A stretch of 64,000 bases of DNA from Ensifer adhaerens (GCF_002007205.1 NZ_LAZS01000010.1:124001-188000), one strand, 5' to 3'. Shown: positions 25,698 through 35,559, numbered from the stretch's first letter. The notes: generated from the sequence alone by a model not told the origin. Translations and numbers: made by a program.

Positions 25698-26612
25698 TCA
25701 GGCCAGCATTCCGTTGATCAGGCGCTGACAGCGCTCGGCCATGTAGTCGATCATCAGCCGCACCTTCGGGTCCTGGAAACGCTTGTGCGGATAGATCGCC
25801 GCAAGCTGCACACTGAGCGGCGGCGCGTCGGCGAGGATCGGCACCAGCGCGCCGGAATTGATGTGGGCCTTCACCTCGAAGAGCGGCTTGTTGATGATGC
25901 CGCGGCCGTCGAGCGCCCATTGGGTGAGCACGTCGCCATCGTCCGAATCGTAAGGGCCGGTGACGTCGAGCTTGCGCACGCCCTCCATCGTCTGGAGCGT
26001 CCAGAAATATTCCTTCGAACCGGGATACCTGAGCAGCAGACAGTCGTGCTTGTCGGCGATCAGCGCGTCGGGGGTCTGGGGTATGCCGCGCTTCTCGAAA
26101 TAGGCAGGCGCGCCGCAGACAACCCGCTCGCAATTCATGATGCCGCGCATGCGCAGGTTCGAATCTTCAAGGATCCCGAGCTTGAAGGCGACGTCGACAC
26201 CTTCCGACAGGATATCGACATTGTGGTCCGACAGGCGAAGCCGCACTTCGATATCCGGATACTTGTCATGAAACTCCGGAATCCCGGACGCAATCAGCCG
26301 CCGACCTATCCCGAGCGGAGCGGTAATCTTGAGCGCACCCTTCGGATTGCGCGAGAGATCGGCGATCGCGTTTTCCGCTTCGTTGACCGCTTCGAGGATC
26401 TTTACAGCACCGTCGTAAAAGACGCGACCGTGCTCGGTCGGGGTCAGCTTGCGCGTCGTCCGATTGAACAGGCGAACGCCCATGTGGCGCTCCAACTCTT
26501 TGATTCTATTGCTTGCAACCGCCGGCGTCACGCGTTGATCGCGACCGGCCGCCGACAGGGTTCCAAGCTCTACGACGCGTACGAAGACGCGCACATTGTC
26601 CAGATAAGACAT
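25698..26612 (-). CDS. LysR-family transcriptional regulator, divergent from puuD
   Basis: The 304-residue protein starts MSYLDNVRVFVRVVELGTLS, with a winged helix-turn-helix to about residue 60 and a LysR effector domain (about 90-298). It belongs to the large CrgA/DsdC-like group often called 'LysR family'. It is transcribed away from puuD-guaD, with 147 bases between them. Control of urate or guanine degradation is therefore likely; the region between them contains the TTTGAAAGT core shared with other purine promoters. Effector unknown. Confidence 0.9.
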   Translation of the reverse strand: MSYLDNVRVFVRVVELGTLSAAGRDQRVTPAVASNRIKELERHMGVRLFNRTTRKLTPTEHGRVFYDGAVKILEAVNEAENAIADLSRNPKGALKITAPLGIGRRLIASGIPEFHDKYPDIEVRLRLSDHNVDILSEGVDVAFKLGILEDSNLRMRGIMNCERVVCGAPAYFEKRGIPQTPDALIADKHDCLLLRYPGSKEYFWTLQTMEGVRKLDVTGPYDSDDGDVLTQWALDGRGIINKPLFEVKAHINSGALVPILADAPPLSVQLAAIYPHKRFQDPKVRLMIDYMAERCQRLINGMLA

Positions 26613-26676
26613 GCCTCCGCCCCACTCCTTCAGGCTCTCTCTAGCCTATCCATTCCGCCGCTATTTTATAGATTTT

Positions 26677-26685
26677 TTTGAAAGT
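26677..26685. promoter_or_regulatory. Core of the purine-locus shared motif upstream of puuD
   Basis: TTTGAAAGT here matches the central nine bases of the 16-base motif found at 10339 and 17773. Nine bases alone is weak evidence; the position, 75 bases before puuD, is what makes it worth marking. Confidence 0.35.
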
Positions 26686-26759
26686 GTTGGTGAAGCAGCG
26701 ACGTTCCCGCGACCTCCAGCAATGACACATAATGGCCTGAGGAGAAATGGGAGAATTGC

Positions 26760-27998
26760 ATGTACGACTATGCCATCGCCTGGGATTGGCTGACCTTTGC
26801 CGTGAGATGGCTGCACGTCATCACCGCCATTGCATGGATCGGTTCGTCCTTTTACTTCGTCGCCCTTGACCTCGGTCTGAAGAAACATCCCGGTCTGCCG
26901 GTCGGCGCCTATGGCGAAGAATGGCAGGTGCATGGCGGTGGTTTCTACCACATCCAGAAGTACCTGGTTGCGCCGGCCAACATGCCGGAACACCTGGTCT
27001 GGTTCAAATGGGAGTCCTATGTCACCTGGCTCTCCGGCTTCGGCATGCTCTGCCTGGTCTACTACGCCGGTGCCGACCTCTACCTGATCGACCCGAACGT
27101 GCTCGATGTTTCCAAGCCGGTGGCGATCGCCATCTCGCTGGGCTCGATTGCCTTCGGCTGGCTCGCCTATGACACGATCTGCAAGTCGCCCTTCGGCCGC
27201 GACAATACCCGGCTGATGGTGCTGCTCTACTTCATCCTCGTCGGTATGGCCTGGGGCTACACGCAGCTCTTCACCGGCCGCGCGGCCTTCCTGCATCTCG
27301 GTGCGTTTACCGCAACGATCATGTCGGCCAACGTGTTCTTCATCATCATTCCGAACCAGAAGGTTGTCGTCGGCGACCTGATCGCCGGCCGTACGCCGGA
27401 CTCCAAATACGGCGTCATTGCCAAGCAGCGCTCGACCCACAACAACTACCTGACGCTGCCGGTTCTGTTCCTGATGCTGTCGAACCATTACCCGCTGGCT
27501 TTCGGTACTGAGTACAACTGGATCATCGCCTCGCTGGTCTTCCTGATGGGCGTCACCATCCGCCACTATTTCAACACCCGACACGCCAACAAGGGTAACC
27601 CGACCTGGACCTGGCTCGTCACAGCGCTGCTCTTCGTTGCGATCATGTGGCTGTCGACCGTGCCGAAGATTCTTGCCGGCGGCGAGGAGGCGAAGATTTC
27701 CGCCGCGCAGCAGCCCTTCGTGTCAGCGGAAGCCTTTCCGAAGGTACGCGATACCGTGCTTGGCCGCTGTTCGATGTGCCACGCCAAGGAGCCGGGTTGG
27801 GAAGGCATCGTCGTGCCGCCGAAGGGCGTGACGCTCGAAACCGACACCGAGATCGCCAACCACGCGCGTGAAATCTACCTGCAGGCCGGCCGCACGCATG
27901 CGATGCCGCCCGCCAACGTCACCGGCGTATCGGACGAGGAGCGGCAATTGCTCGTCGCCTGGTACGAATCCGTCGTTAATGGAGGAAAGACCCAATGA
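26760..27998 (+). CDS. puuD: Membrane urate oxidase PuuD (urate hydroxylase with cytochrome c domain)
   Basis: The 412-residue protein oxidises urate to 5-hydroxyisourate at the inner membrane and passes electrons to its own cytochrome c domain and the respiratory chain rather than directly to oxygen. It has about eight membrane helices (residues 10-305, beginning WLTFAVRWLHVITAIAWIGS) and a periplasmic C-terminal cytochrome c domain with heme motif CSMCH (C337, C340, H341) and a likely Met ligand at 382 in HAMPP. No soluble UraH/uricase or HpxO gene is seen here, so PuuD is the urate-oxidising enzyme of this island. It overlaps guaD by four bases. Confidence 0.95.
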   Translation: MYDYAIAWDWLTFAVRWLHVITAIAWIGSSFYFVALDLGLKKHPGLPVGAYGEEWQVHGGGFYHIQKYLVAPANMPEHLVWFKWESYVTWLSGFGMLCLVYYAGADLYLIDPNVLDVSKPVAIAISLGSIAFGWLAYDTICKSPFGRDNTRLMVLLYFILVGMAWGYTQLFTGRAAFLHLGAFTATIMSANVFFIIIPNQKVVVGDLIAGRTPDSKYGVIAKQRSTHNNYLTLPVLFLMLSNHYPLAFGTEYNWIIASLVFLMGVTIRHYFNTRHANKGNPTWTWLVTALLFVAIMWLSTVPKILAGGEEAKISAAQQPFVSAEAFPKVRDTVLGRCSMCHAKEPGWEGIVVPPKGVTLETDTEIANHAREIYLQAGRTHAMPPANVTGVSDEERQLLVAWYESVVNGGKTQ

Positions 27999-29347
27999 CC
28001 GATCTGCTGATCCGCGGCCGTGTGCTGACCTTCGTCGAGGAGCCCAAGGGCATCGACGACACGGCATCCTACCGCTACTTCGAGGACGGCGCCGTGCTGG
28101 TGCGGAACGGCAGGGTCGCCGATATCGGCGAACATGCCGAGGTCTCTCGCCGCGCCGGTGCCAGCGTCAAGGTTGCTGACCATCGCCCCAACCTCGTGCT
28201 GCCGGGCCTGATCGACACGCATCTGCACTTCCCGCAGACCCAGGCGATCGCGTCCTATGGCGCGCAGCTTCTCGAATGGCTGAACACCTACATCTTCGTC
28301 GAGGAGCAGAAGTTCCGCATACCGGAGCATGCCGACTACATCGCCGGGCGCTTCCTCGACGAACTGCTTGCGAACGGCACGACGACCGCGGCTGCCTATT
28401 GCTCGGTGCATCCGGAAAGCGTTGATGCCTACTTTGGGGCGGCTGAAGCCCGCGGCATGCTGATGATTGGCGGCAAGGTGATGATGGACCGCAACGCGCC
28501 GGACGCACTGCGCGACACGGCGCAGCAGGGCTATGACGAGACCAAGGCGCTGATATCGAAGTGGCACGGCCGCGGCCGCGCGCACTATGCCATCAGCCCA
28601 CGTTTTGCCATCACCTCGACTCCCGAGCAGATGGAGGCGAGCCGCACGCTCGTCGCCGAGCATCCAGAGTGTTACGTCCAGACGCATCTCTCGGAAAACA
28701 GGGACGAGATCGCTTTTGCGACCTCGCTCTATCCGGAAGCGAAGGACTACACCGACATCTATGCGCGCTACGATCTCCTGACGCGCAAGACCTTGCTCGG
28801 TCACTGCATCTATCTCAGCGACCGCGAGATTTCGGTACTCGCAGAAACCGGTGCCGTCGGCAATTTCTGCCCGACCTCGAACCTGTTCCTCGGCTCGGGT
28901 CTCTTCGACCGCGATCGCTTCGACAAGCTCGGCGCCCGCTGGTCTGTCGCGACCGACGTCGGCGCCGGCACCAGCTTCTCGATGCTGGAGACGATGGACG
29001 AGGCCTACAAGGTTCTGCACCTGCAGGGCCAGCGGTTGACCCCGTTCAACTCCTTCTACCGCATGACGCTCGGCAACGCCCGAGCGCTGGATCTCGACGA
29101 TCGCATTGGATCGCTGCATGTCGGCGCCGACGCCGACATCGTTGTGCTCGACAGCCGCGCCAAGCCCTCGATGGACTTGCGCATGCGGGTTGCAGCTTCG
29201 CTTGTCGAGGAGCTCTTCATCCTGCAGACGATGGGCGATGACCGCTGCGTGGCGGAAACCTACGTTGCCGGCAAGCCGATGAAGCGCGCTGCGAACGGTT
29301 CGAAGGATGGGGCAACGGCTACGACCAGAAGTCTCGAAACGGCCTGA
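27995..29347 (+). CDS. guaD: Guanine deaminase
   Basis: The 450-residue amidohydrolase converts guanine to xanthine. The metal-binding start PGLIDTHLHFPQTQAIASYG (about 70-89), the CSVHPES segment, the THLSENRDE metal His (about 228-236), the LGHCIYLS His and the ATDVGAGTSFSML Asp motif are in the family order. The ATG overlaps the puuD stop (ATGA), so the two are translationally coupled. Coupling guanine entry to urate oxidation in one transcript fits a salvage-to-catabolism switch. Confidence 0.94.
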   Translation: MTDLLIRGRVLTFVEEPKGIDDTASYRYFEDGAVLVRNGRVADIGEHAEVSRRAGASVKVADHRPNLVLPGLIDTHLHFPQTQAIASYGAQLLEWLNTYIFVEEQKFRIPEHADYIAGRFLDELLANGTTTAAAYCSVHPESVDAYFGAAEARGMLMIGGKVMMDRNAPDALRDTAQQGYDETKALISKWHGRGRAHYAISPRFAITSTPEQMEASRTLVAEHPECYVQTHLSENRDEIAFATSLYPEAKDYTDIYARYDLLTRKTLLGHCIYLSDREISVLAETGAVGNFCPTSNLFLGSGLFDRDRFDKLGARWSVATDVGAGTSFSMLETMDEAYKVLHLQGQRLTPFNSFYRMTLGNARALDLDDRIGSLHVGADADIVVLDSRAKPSMDLRMRVAASLVEELFILQTMGDDRCVAETYVAGKPMKRAANGSKDGATATTRSLETA

Positions 29348-29406
29348 TCGACGTCAAGGGCACTTACCCAGGCTCGTAAGCCGGCACGGCCTCGATACTG
29401 AATCTC

Positions 29407-29440
29407 AAAACGCCGCGTGTCCTTCGGGTGCGCGGCGTTT
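29407..29440. terminator. Bidirectional hairpin between guaD and the IclR-type gene
   Basis: Ten paired bases (AAACGCCGCG at 29408-29417 with 29431-29440) flank a 13-base loop, with TTTCCTTT following on the plus strand and an A/T run on the other side. It separates two convergent genes. Confidence 0.7.
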
Positions 29441-29453
29441 CCTTTCGGTGGAC

Positions 29454-30275
29454 CTAAAGCTCTTCCGGCCGCTTGCCGCCCATCGCCCTGGTGAGCGCAT
29501 CGGCGCGTTCGCGCACGATCGGGCCGAGGATCGAGAGTTTCTGATCGCTGACGCGCACCGATGGGCCGGAGATCGAGATGCCGGCAATCGTTTCGCCATA
29601 TTCGTTGAAGATCGGGGCGGCGACGCAGCGCATGCCGAGCGTGTGCTCTTCGTCGTCGACGGACCAGCCGCGCTGGCGGATCTCCTGGATGTCCTTCAAG
29701 AGTGCCGGCAGCGTGTCGCGGGTCTTGTCGGTGAAATGCGCAAGCTCGCGACCACCGAGCAGCTGGGCGATCTCCGTGTCGGACCAGGTGGACAGGATGG
29801 CCTTGCCGATGCCGGAGGCGTGCACCGGACCGCGGCGGCCCGGGCGGAAGAAGGCGCGCATCGGCGCGTGGCTTTCGACCTGTGAAATGAAGACGACGTC
29901 GCCGCCTTCCTCGATGCCGATATTGGCCGTCTCGCCGCTTTCCTCCATCAGTCCCTTGAGGAACGGACGGCTGATGGTGCCGAGCTTGCGGAAGCGCAGA
30001 TAGGCGTTGCCGATTTCGAACGCTTTCAAGCCCACCGTCCAGGCGCCGGTGTCCGGGTCGTTCATCACCATGCCGTGGCCGGAAAGTGTCGTCAGCAGGC
30101 GATGCACGGTCGATGGCGCCATGCCGGTCTCGTCGGCAAGCTGGGTCAGGGTCGAACCGTCGCCCTCAGCCACGACCGTCAAAAGGGCGAGACTGCGATC
30201 AAGCACCTGGACGGATGATGGGGCGGCGTTCTCGCCCGCCTTGCGCCCGCGTTTTCCCCTACTGTTGCCGTCCAT
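29454..30275 (-). CDS. IclR-family regulator of glyoxylate metabolism (AllR/GclR-like)
   Basis: The 273-residue protein has an N-terminal IclR winged helix-turn-helix (about 20-80: [19 protein letters not shown], then [12 protein letters not shown]) and a C-terminal IclR effector domain (about 100-260) with [15 protein letters not shown] and [10 protein letters not shown]. The ATG at 30275 is preferred over 30311 because GAGAGG precedes it. It is divergent from gcl, and IclR-like palindromes lie between them. The E. coli counterpart AllR represses gcl and responds to glyoxylate and allantoin; the same role is inferred here. Confidence 0.9.
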   Translation of the reverse strand: MDGNSRGKRGRKAGENAAPSSVQVLDRSLALLTVVAEGDGSTLTQLADETGMAPSTVHRLLTTLSGHGMVMNDPDTGAWTVGLKAFEIGNAYLRFRKLGTISRPFLKGLMEESGETANIGIEEGGDVVFISQVESHAPMRAFFRPGRRGPVHASGIGKAILSTWSDTEIAQLLGGRELAHFTDKTRDTLPALLKDIQEIRQRGWSVDDEEHTLGMRCVAAPIFNEYGETIAGISISGPSVRVSDQKLSILGPIVRERADALTRAMGGKRPEEL

Positions 30276-30360
30276 CGAAGCCTCTCTGCAAATCACGTCC
30301 TCGCCCATCATCCTCTATCAGGCCGCGAAGCGATTTTCTCCGAATTGTTGAAAATCTTTA

Positions 30361-30387
30361 TTTCCACATGATGGAAATGAATTCCAT
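30361..30387. promoter_or_regulatory. Triple half-site IclR-type operator upstream of gcl
   Basis: Three alternating half-sites, TTTCCA, TGGAAA and TTCCAT, form two overlapping palindromes with 5-base spacers (30361-30377 and 30371-30387). The second resembles the TGGAAATNATTTCCA consensus of E. coli IclR. It lies 59 bases before the gcl start and 86 bases from the regulator start. Confidence 0.75.
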
Positions 30388-30445
30388 TTGTGTATTGCAG
30401 ATCAGAAATAATGGATTATGGTTTCAGGAAATTGGAGGAGTTCTC

Positions 30446-32230
30446 ATGGCTAAGATGCGTGCCGTTGACGCGGCTGTTTATGTTCTGGAGAAAGAAGGCA
30501 TCGACTGCGCCTTCGGCGTACCGGGTGCTGCCATCAACCCGTTCTATTCGGCGCTGAAGGCGCGCGGTTCCGTCCGCCACATTCTCGCCCGCCACGTTGA
30601 GGGTGCCTCGCACATGGCCGAGGGCTACACTCGCGCCAAGCATGGCAATATCGGCGTCTGCATCGGCACCTCGGGTCCGGCCGGAACGGACATGATCACC
30701 GGCCTCTATTCGGCCTCGGCGGATTCGATCCCGATTCTCTGCATCACCGGCCAGGCGCCGCGCGCCCGTCTCGACAAGGAAGACTTTCAGGCCGTCGACA
30801 TCGCCAAGATCGCCGCACCGGTCACCAAATGGGCGGTTACCGTCATGGAGCCGGCGCTCGTTCCCTTCGTCTTCCAGAAGGCATTCCACATCATGCGCTC
30901 CGGCCGTCCCGGCCCGGTCCTGATCGACCTGCCGGTCGACGTCCAGCTGGCCGAGATCGAGTTCGATCCGGACACCTACGAACCGCTAGAAGCCTACAAG
31001 CCGAAGGCGACGCGTGCCCAGGCCGAGAAGGCGATCGCGATGCTGAACGAGGCGGAGCGTCCGCTGATCGTTGCCGGCGGCGGCATCATCAACGCCGATG
31101 CATCGGACCTTCTGACAGAATTCGCTGAGATCACCGGCATCCCGGTTATCCCGACGCTGATGGGCTGGGGCACGATCCCGGACGATCATCCGCTGATGGC
31201 CGGCATGTGCGGCCTGCAGACCTCGCACCGCTACGGCAACGCCAACATGCTCGCCTCAGACTTCGTTCTCGGCGTCGGCAACCGTTGGGCCAACCGCCAC
31301 ACCGGCAACGTTCCGACCTACACCGAAGGCCGCAAGTTCGTTCACGTCGACATCGAGCCCACCCAGATCGGCCGCGTCTTTGCGCCTGATTTCGGCATCG
31401 TCTCGGACGCCGGCGCCGCGCTGAAGCTCTTCCTCGACGTTGCGACCGAATGGAAGACGGCCGGCAAGCTGCGCGATTGGTCCGGCTGGGCGGAGGAGTG
31501 CCGCGAGCGCAAGCGCACCATGCTGCGCAAGACGCATTTCGACCAGACGCCGCTGAAGCCCCAGCGCGTCTACGAAGAGATGAACAAGGCGTTCGGCCGT
31601 GACACCTGCTACGTCTCGACCATCGGTCTCAGCCAGATTGCCGGTGCCCAGTTCCTGCACGTCTACAAGCCGCGCAACTGGATCAACTGCGGCCAGGCCG
31701 GCCCGCTCGGCTGGACCCTGCCTGCCGCCCTCGGCGTTCGCGCCGCCGATCCGGACCGCACGATCGTGGCACTTTCGGGCGACTACGACTTCCAGTTCCT
31801 GATCGAGGAGCTGGCGGTCGGCGCCCAGCACAAGCTGCCTTACCTGCATGTGGTCGTGAACAATTCGTACCTCGGCCTCATCCGACAGGCGCAGCGCGGC
31901 CTGAACATGGACTTCGAGGTCAGCCTCGCCTTCGACAACATCAATGCGTCTGGCGATGCGGAGAAGGGCTACGGCGTCGATCACGTCGCGGTTGCCGAAG
32001 GTCTCGGCTGCAAGGCGATCCGGGTGCGCAGCCCGAACGAGTTCCAGGAAGCCTTCGACAGAGCCCGTGCGCTGATGGACGAGCACCAGGTTCCCGTCGT
32101 CATCGAGTTCATCCTCGAGCGCGTCACCAACATCTCGATGGGCGCCGACATCAATGCCGTCGTCGAGTTCGAGGAACTGGCGCTGCGCGGCGAAGACGTA
32201 CCGACCGCGATCACGGCGCTGCTCGACTGA
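30446..32230 (+). CDS. gcl: Glyoxylate carboligase (tartronate-semialdehyde synthase)
   Basis: The 594-residue ThDP- and FAD-dependent enzyme condenses two glyoxylates to tartronate semialdehyde and CO2. It is full length and highly similar to E. coli Gcl in the segments I can recall: [53 protein letters not shown] and [17 protein letters not shown]. Val51 replaces the catalytic Glu of other ThDP enzymes, the known signature of Gcl. The GDYDF segment matches the ThDP Mg-binding GDG-like motif of Gcl (GDFDF in E. coli). The start follows GGAGGAG. First gene of a gcl-hyi-glxR operon. Confidence 0.97.
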   Translation: MAKMRAVDAAVYVLEKEGIDCAFGVPGAAINPFYSALKARGSVRHILARHVEGASHMAEGYTRAKHGNIGVCIGTSGPAGTDMITGLYSASADSIPILCITGQAPRARLDKEDFQAVDIAKIAAPVTKWAVTVMEPALVPFVFQKAFHIMRSGRPGPVLIDLPVDVQLAEIEFDPDTYEPLEAYKPKATRAQAEKAIAMLNEAERPLIVAGGGIINADASDLLTEFAEITGIPVIPTLMGWGTIPDDHPLMAGMCGLQTSHRYGNANMLASDFVLGVGNRWANRHTGNVPTYTEGRKFVHVDIEPTQIGRVFAPDFGIVSDAGAALKLFLDVATEWKTAGKLRDWSGWAEECRERKRTMLRKTHFDQTPLKPQRVYEEMNKAFGRDTCYVSTIGLSQIAGAQFLHVYKPRNWINCGQAGPLGWTLPAALGVRAADPDRTIVALSGDYDFQFLIEELAVGAQHKLPYLHVVVNNSYLGLIRQAQRGLNMDFEVSLAFDNINASGDAEKGYGVDHVAVAEGLGCKAIRVRSPNEFQEAFDRARALMDEHQVPVVIEFILERVTNISMGADINAVVEFEELALRGEDVPTAITALLD

Positions 32231-32310
32231 GGTTCAACTGACTGAGGAGATGCGGGTGGTCCGCCGCCCGCATCCCGCTCCAAGGAACAAATACAAGGAG
32301 GAAACATCGC

Positions 32311-33126
32311 ATGGCGAAGTTCGCTGCGAACCTGACAATGCTGTTCAACGAGGTGCCGTTCCTCGACCGTTTCGCCCTTGCTGCCAAGGCCGGTTTCGAA
32401 GGCGTGGAATATCTGTTTCCCTACGAATTCGAAAAGGTGAGCCTGCGCGCCGAGCTGCAGCGTTACGGCCTGACCCAGGTTCTGCATAACCTGCCGGCCG
32501 GTAACTGGGCGAGCGGCGAACGCGGCATCGCCATCCTTCCCGACCGGGTCGACGAGTTCCGCAAGGGTGTTGCGAGCGCCATCGACTATGCGACGGCGCT
32601 CGATTGCAAGCAGGTCAATTGCCTGGTCGGCATTGCGCCGATCGGCGTCTCGGAAGCTGTGCTTCGCAGCACGCTGGTCGCCAACCTCAAGCTTGCAGCG
32701 AGCGAACTCGGCAAGCAGGGCATTCGCCTGCTGATCGAACCGATCAACGACTTCGATATTCCCGGCTTCTACCTCAACACGGTGGAACAGGCCGCTTCGA
32801 TCATCGAGGAAGTCGGCAGCGACAACCTGTTCATCCAGTACGATCTCTATCACCAGCAGCGCACCCAGGGTGAACTGATCGGAACTTACAAGCGCTTTGC
32901 CGATCGCATTGTTCACGTGCAACTCGCCGACAATCCCGGCCGCAACGAGCCGGGCACCGGCGAGATCAACTATCCCTTCGTCTTCGACGCGCTGGAAGCG
33001 GCCGGCTACGACGGCTGGATCGGTTGCGAATACAAGCCGCGCACCACGACGGCCGAGGGTCTTGGCTGGCTCGGCGCCGAGCGCCAGCGCACCCAATCCG
33101 CAGACATCATCAAGATCAGGAGCTAA
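32311..33126 (+). CDS. hyi: Hydroxypyruvate isomerase
   Basis: The 271-residue TIM-barrel enzyme of the AP-endonuclease-2/xylose-isomerase-like superfamily interconverts tartronate semialdehyde and hydroxypyruvate. The family start is MAKFAANLTMLFNEVPFLDRF; acidic active-site segments are LLIEPINDFDIPGFYL (Glu about 143) and GWIGCEYKP (Glu about 240), with a QYDLYHQQR loop between. AAGGAGG lies upstream of the ATG. It sits between gcl and glxR, as in E. coli, with five bases before glxR. Confidence 0.93.
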   Translation: MAKFAANLTMLFNEVPFLDRFALAAKAGFEGVEYLFPYEFEKVSLRAELQRYGLTQVLHNLPAGNWASGERGIAILPDRVDEFRKGVASAIDYATALDCKQVNCLVGIAPIGVSEAVLRSTLVANLKLAASELGKQGIRLLIEPINDFDIPGFYLNTVEQAASIIEEVGSDNLFIQYDLYHQQRTQGELIGTYKRFADRIVHVQLADNPGRNEPGTGEINYPFVFDALEAAGYDGWIGCEYKPRTTTAEGLGWLGAERQRTQSADIIKIRS

Positions 33127-33131
33127 GCACC

Positions 33132-34016
33132 ATGGCAACAATCGGTTTCATTGGACTGGGTATCATGGGCACGCCGATGGCGCGCCACCTGCAGGATGCC
33201 GGCCACACCATCGTCACCTCGAAATTCGCGATCCCGCCGCGCCAGGAACTGCTCGATAACGGTCTCAAGTTCGTCGAGACGCCGAAGGCACTCGCCGAGA
33301 CCGTCGACACCATCATCCTGATGCTGCCGGACACCCCTGAGGTCAAGGACGTCCTCTTCGGCGAAAACGGCGTCGCCTACGGTCTTTCCAAGGGCAAGCT
33401 CGTCATCGACATGAGCTCGATCTCGCCGATCGAGACGAAGGAATTCGCCAAGAAGGTGCGCGAAACCGGCGCCGAATACATCGACGCCCCGGTTTCGGGC
33501 GGCGAAGTCGGCGCCAAGAACGCTTCGCTCTCGATCATGGCCGGCGGTGCCCAGGAGAGCTTCGACCGCGCCCTGCCGCTCCTCAAGCTGATGGGCAAGA
33601 ACATCACGCTCGTCGGTGATTGCGGCGATGGCCAGGTGACCAAGGTCGCCAACCAGATCATCGTCGCGCTGACGATCGAGGCGGTTTCGGAAGCACTCGT
33701 CTTCGCGTCCAAGGCCGGCGCCGACCCGGCGCGCGTCCGCGAGGCACTGATGGGCGGTTTTGCCTCGTCGCGCATTCTCGAGGTTCACGGCGAGCGCATG
33801 ATCAAGCGCACTTTCGATCCGGGCTTCCGTATCTCGCTGCACCAGAAGGACCTGAACCTGGCTCTCCAGGGGGCCAAGTCGCTCGGTATCTCGCTGCCGA
33901 ACACCGCGGCGACCCAGGAGCTCTTCAACAACTGCGCGGCCAACGGCGACAGCGGCCTCGATCATTCCGGCCTTGTCCGGGCGCTGGAGCGCATGGCGAA
34001 CCACCAGGTTGCCTGA
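33132..34016 (+). CDS. glxR: 2-hydroxy-3-oxopropionate reductase (tartronate semialdehyde reductase)
   Basis: The 294-residue NAD(P)H-dependent beta-hydroxyacid dehydrogenase reduces tartronate semialdehyde to D-glycerate. The Rossmann start is IGFIGLGIMGTPMARHL (residues 4-20), the substrate loop IDAPVSGGEVGAKNASLSIMAGG (about 117-140), and the catalytic Lys lies in TKVANQIIVA (about 171). It is the third gene of the gcl operon and is followed by a RIME-like palindrome that can terminate it. Confidence 0.95.
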   Translation: MATIGFIGLGIMGTPMARHLQDAGHTIVTSKFAIPPRQELLDNGLKFVETPKALAETVDTIILMLPDTPEVKDVLFGENGVAYGLSKGKLVIDMSSISPIETKEFAKKVRETGAEYIDAPVSGGEVGAKNASLSIMAGGAQESFDRALPLLKLMGKNITLVGDCGDGQVTKVANQIIVALTIEAVSEALVFASKAGADPARVREALMGGFASSRILEVHGERMIKRTFDPGFRISLHQKDLNLALQGAKSLGISLPNTAATQELFNNCAANGDSGLDHSGLVRALERMANHQVA

Positions 34017-34059
34017 GCAATTCCAGGAAAATGCGAAGCGGTTTTCCTTTAGGAATTGC
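34017..34059 (+). repeat. RIME-like rhizobial intergenic palindrome, also a likely terminator
   Basis: Beginning directly after the glxR stop, GCAATTCC...GGAAAA pairs with TTTTCC...GGAATTGC across a 10-base loop. I recognise the sequence as the left part of a highly repeated intergenic element of Rhizobium and Sinorhizobium genomes. The downstream part (to about 34080) looks degenerate. No other copy was noticed in this window. Confidence 0.65.
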
Positions 34060-34250
34060 GCCGCTTTGAGAGCGTCAGGCTCAATGCACATGATCCGTCC
34101 GGCGTCCCATTGTGCCGGGCCGGTCATGTGTCCGGGCGGCGGTTGGAGGAACCGCCGCCCGAGACTTTCTTGATTTCCAGCGGCATTCGTGCGTTGGGAT
34201 GACATATATGGAGCATCGCGTGTGACGCGACATCCTCCAGGGGGAGACCA

Positions 34251-35519
34251 ATGCCAGCCATCACCGATCCACGCCGTTTCCTCGAAGCGCTTTTCACCTC
34301 CGCAGTCGCGGCGGCTGATCCGGAGAAAGTGATTGCCGCCAACCTGCCGGAGCGGCCGAAGGGGCGCACGGTGGTTGTCGGCGCGGGCAAGGGTGCAGCA
34401 CAGATGGCGGCAGCCTTCGAGCGCCATTGGGATGGCCCACTGTCGGGCGCGGTCGTCACCCGCTACGGCTACGCCGCCCCCTGCGAGAGGATCGAGGTGC
34501 TTGAGGCCTCGCATCCGCTCCCCGATGAAAACGGTCTGTTGGCCTCGAAGCGGTTGCTCGCGGAAGTCAGCGGTCTGACCGAGGACGATCTTGTCGTCGC
34601 GCTCGTCTGCGGTGGCGGTTCGGCGCTCCTGCCTTCGCCGCCTCCCGGTCTGACGCTGGAAGACGAGATTGCCGTCAACCGGGCGCTCTTGGCCTCCGGC
34701 GCGCCGATCAGCGCCATGAATGCTGTGCGCAAGCATGTCTCGATGATCAAGGGCGGTCGCCTGGCCGCCGCCGCCTATCCGGCGAAGGTCGTGTCGCTGA
34801 TCGTCTCCGATATTCCAGGCGACGATCCGGCGCTGGTCGCATCCGGCCCGACGCTCGCCGATGCCAGCACGCGCGAGGATGCGCTGACGCTGATCGAGCG
34901 CTACAGTCTGGAGCTGCCGGCCAAGGTTATGGCGTGGATAAAGAGCCCCGACAGTGCTGCGCCGTCGCCTGACGATAAGCGCTTTGCCCGCAACGAAGTG
35001 CGCCTGATCGCCTCCGCGTCCGTTTCGCTCGAGGCAGCTGCCGCCGAGGCGCGTGCCGCCGGCATCGAGGCAATCATCCTTTCCGATGCGATCGAGGGCG
35101 AGGCGCGCGACGTCGGCGGCGTACATGCGGCGATCGCCCGTGAGGTCGCCGGCCGGGGACGGCCGTTCAGTAAACCTGTCGTCGTTCTCTCGGGCGGAGA
35201 GACGACCGTCACCATCCGCGGCAAGGGCAAGGGCGGCCGTAACAGCGAATTCCTGCTGGCGCTGGCGCTCGGCATCGATGGTGCCAAGGGCGTCTCGGCG
35301 CTTGCAGCCGACACCGACGGCATCGACGGTTCCGAAGACAATGCCGGTGCCTTTGCAGACGACACGACGATCGCAAGGCTCGTCGCGCAGCGTCTCGATG
35401 CCGCGGCACTTCTGCAGAAGAACGACAGCTGGTCGGCCTTCGACGCGCTCGGCGACCTCTTCAAGCCCGGCCCGACCGGCACCAACGTCAACGATTTCCG
35501 CGCCATCCTGGTGCAGTGA
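34251..35519 (+). CDS. gckA: Glycerate 2-kinase (MOFRL family)
   Basis: The 422-residue kinase phosphorylates D-glycerate to 2-phosphoglycerate, the last step that brings glyoxylate carbon into glycolysis/gluconeogenesis. The N-terminal GckA domain has [17 protein letters not shown] (about 41-57) and [14 protein letters not shown] (about 118-131). The C-terminal MOFRL domain shows [19 protein letters not shown] (about 310-330). It lies 234 bases after glxR with its own GGGGGAG site, so it may have its own promoter. It is sometimes annotated TtuD; the reaction is the same. Confidence 0.93.
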   Translation: MPAITDPRRFLEALFTSAVAAADPEKVIAANLPERPKGRTVVVGAGKGAAQMAAAFERHWDGPLSGAVVTRYGYAAPCERIEVLEASHPLPDENGLLASKRLLAEVSGLTEDDLVVALVCGGGSALLPSPPPGLTLEDEIAVNRALLASGAPISAMNAVRKHVSMIKGGRLAAAAYPAKVVSLIVSDIPGDDPALVASGPTLADASTREDALTLIERYSLELPAKVMAWIKSPDSAAPSPDDKRFARNEVRLIASASVSLEAAAAEARAAGIEAIILSDAIEGEARDVGGVHAAIAREVAGRGRPFSKPVVVLSGGETTVTIRGKGKGGRNSEFLLALALGIDGAKGVSALAADTDGIDGSEDNAGAFADDTTIARLVAQRLDAAALLQKNDSWSAFDALGDLFKPGPTGTNVNDFRAILVQ

Positions 35520-35559
35520 AACCAGCGTGCCGGGCGCGTGGCTTGTCCGTCACGAACCT

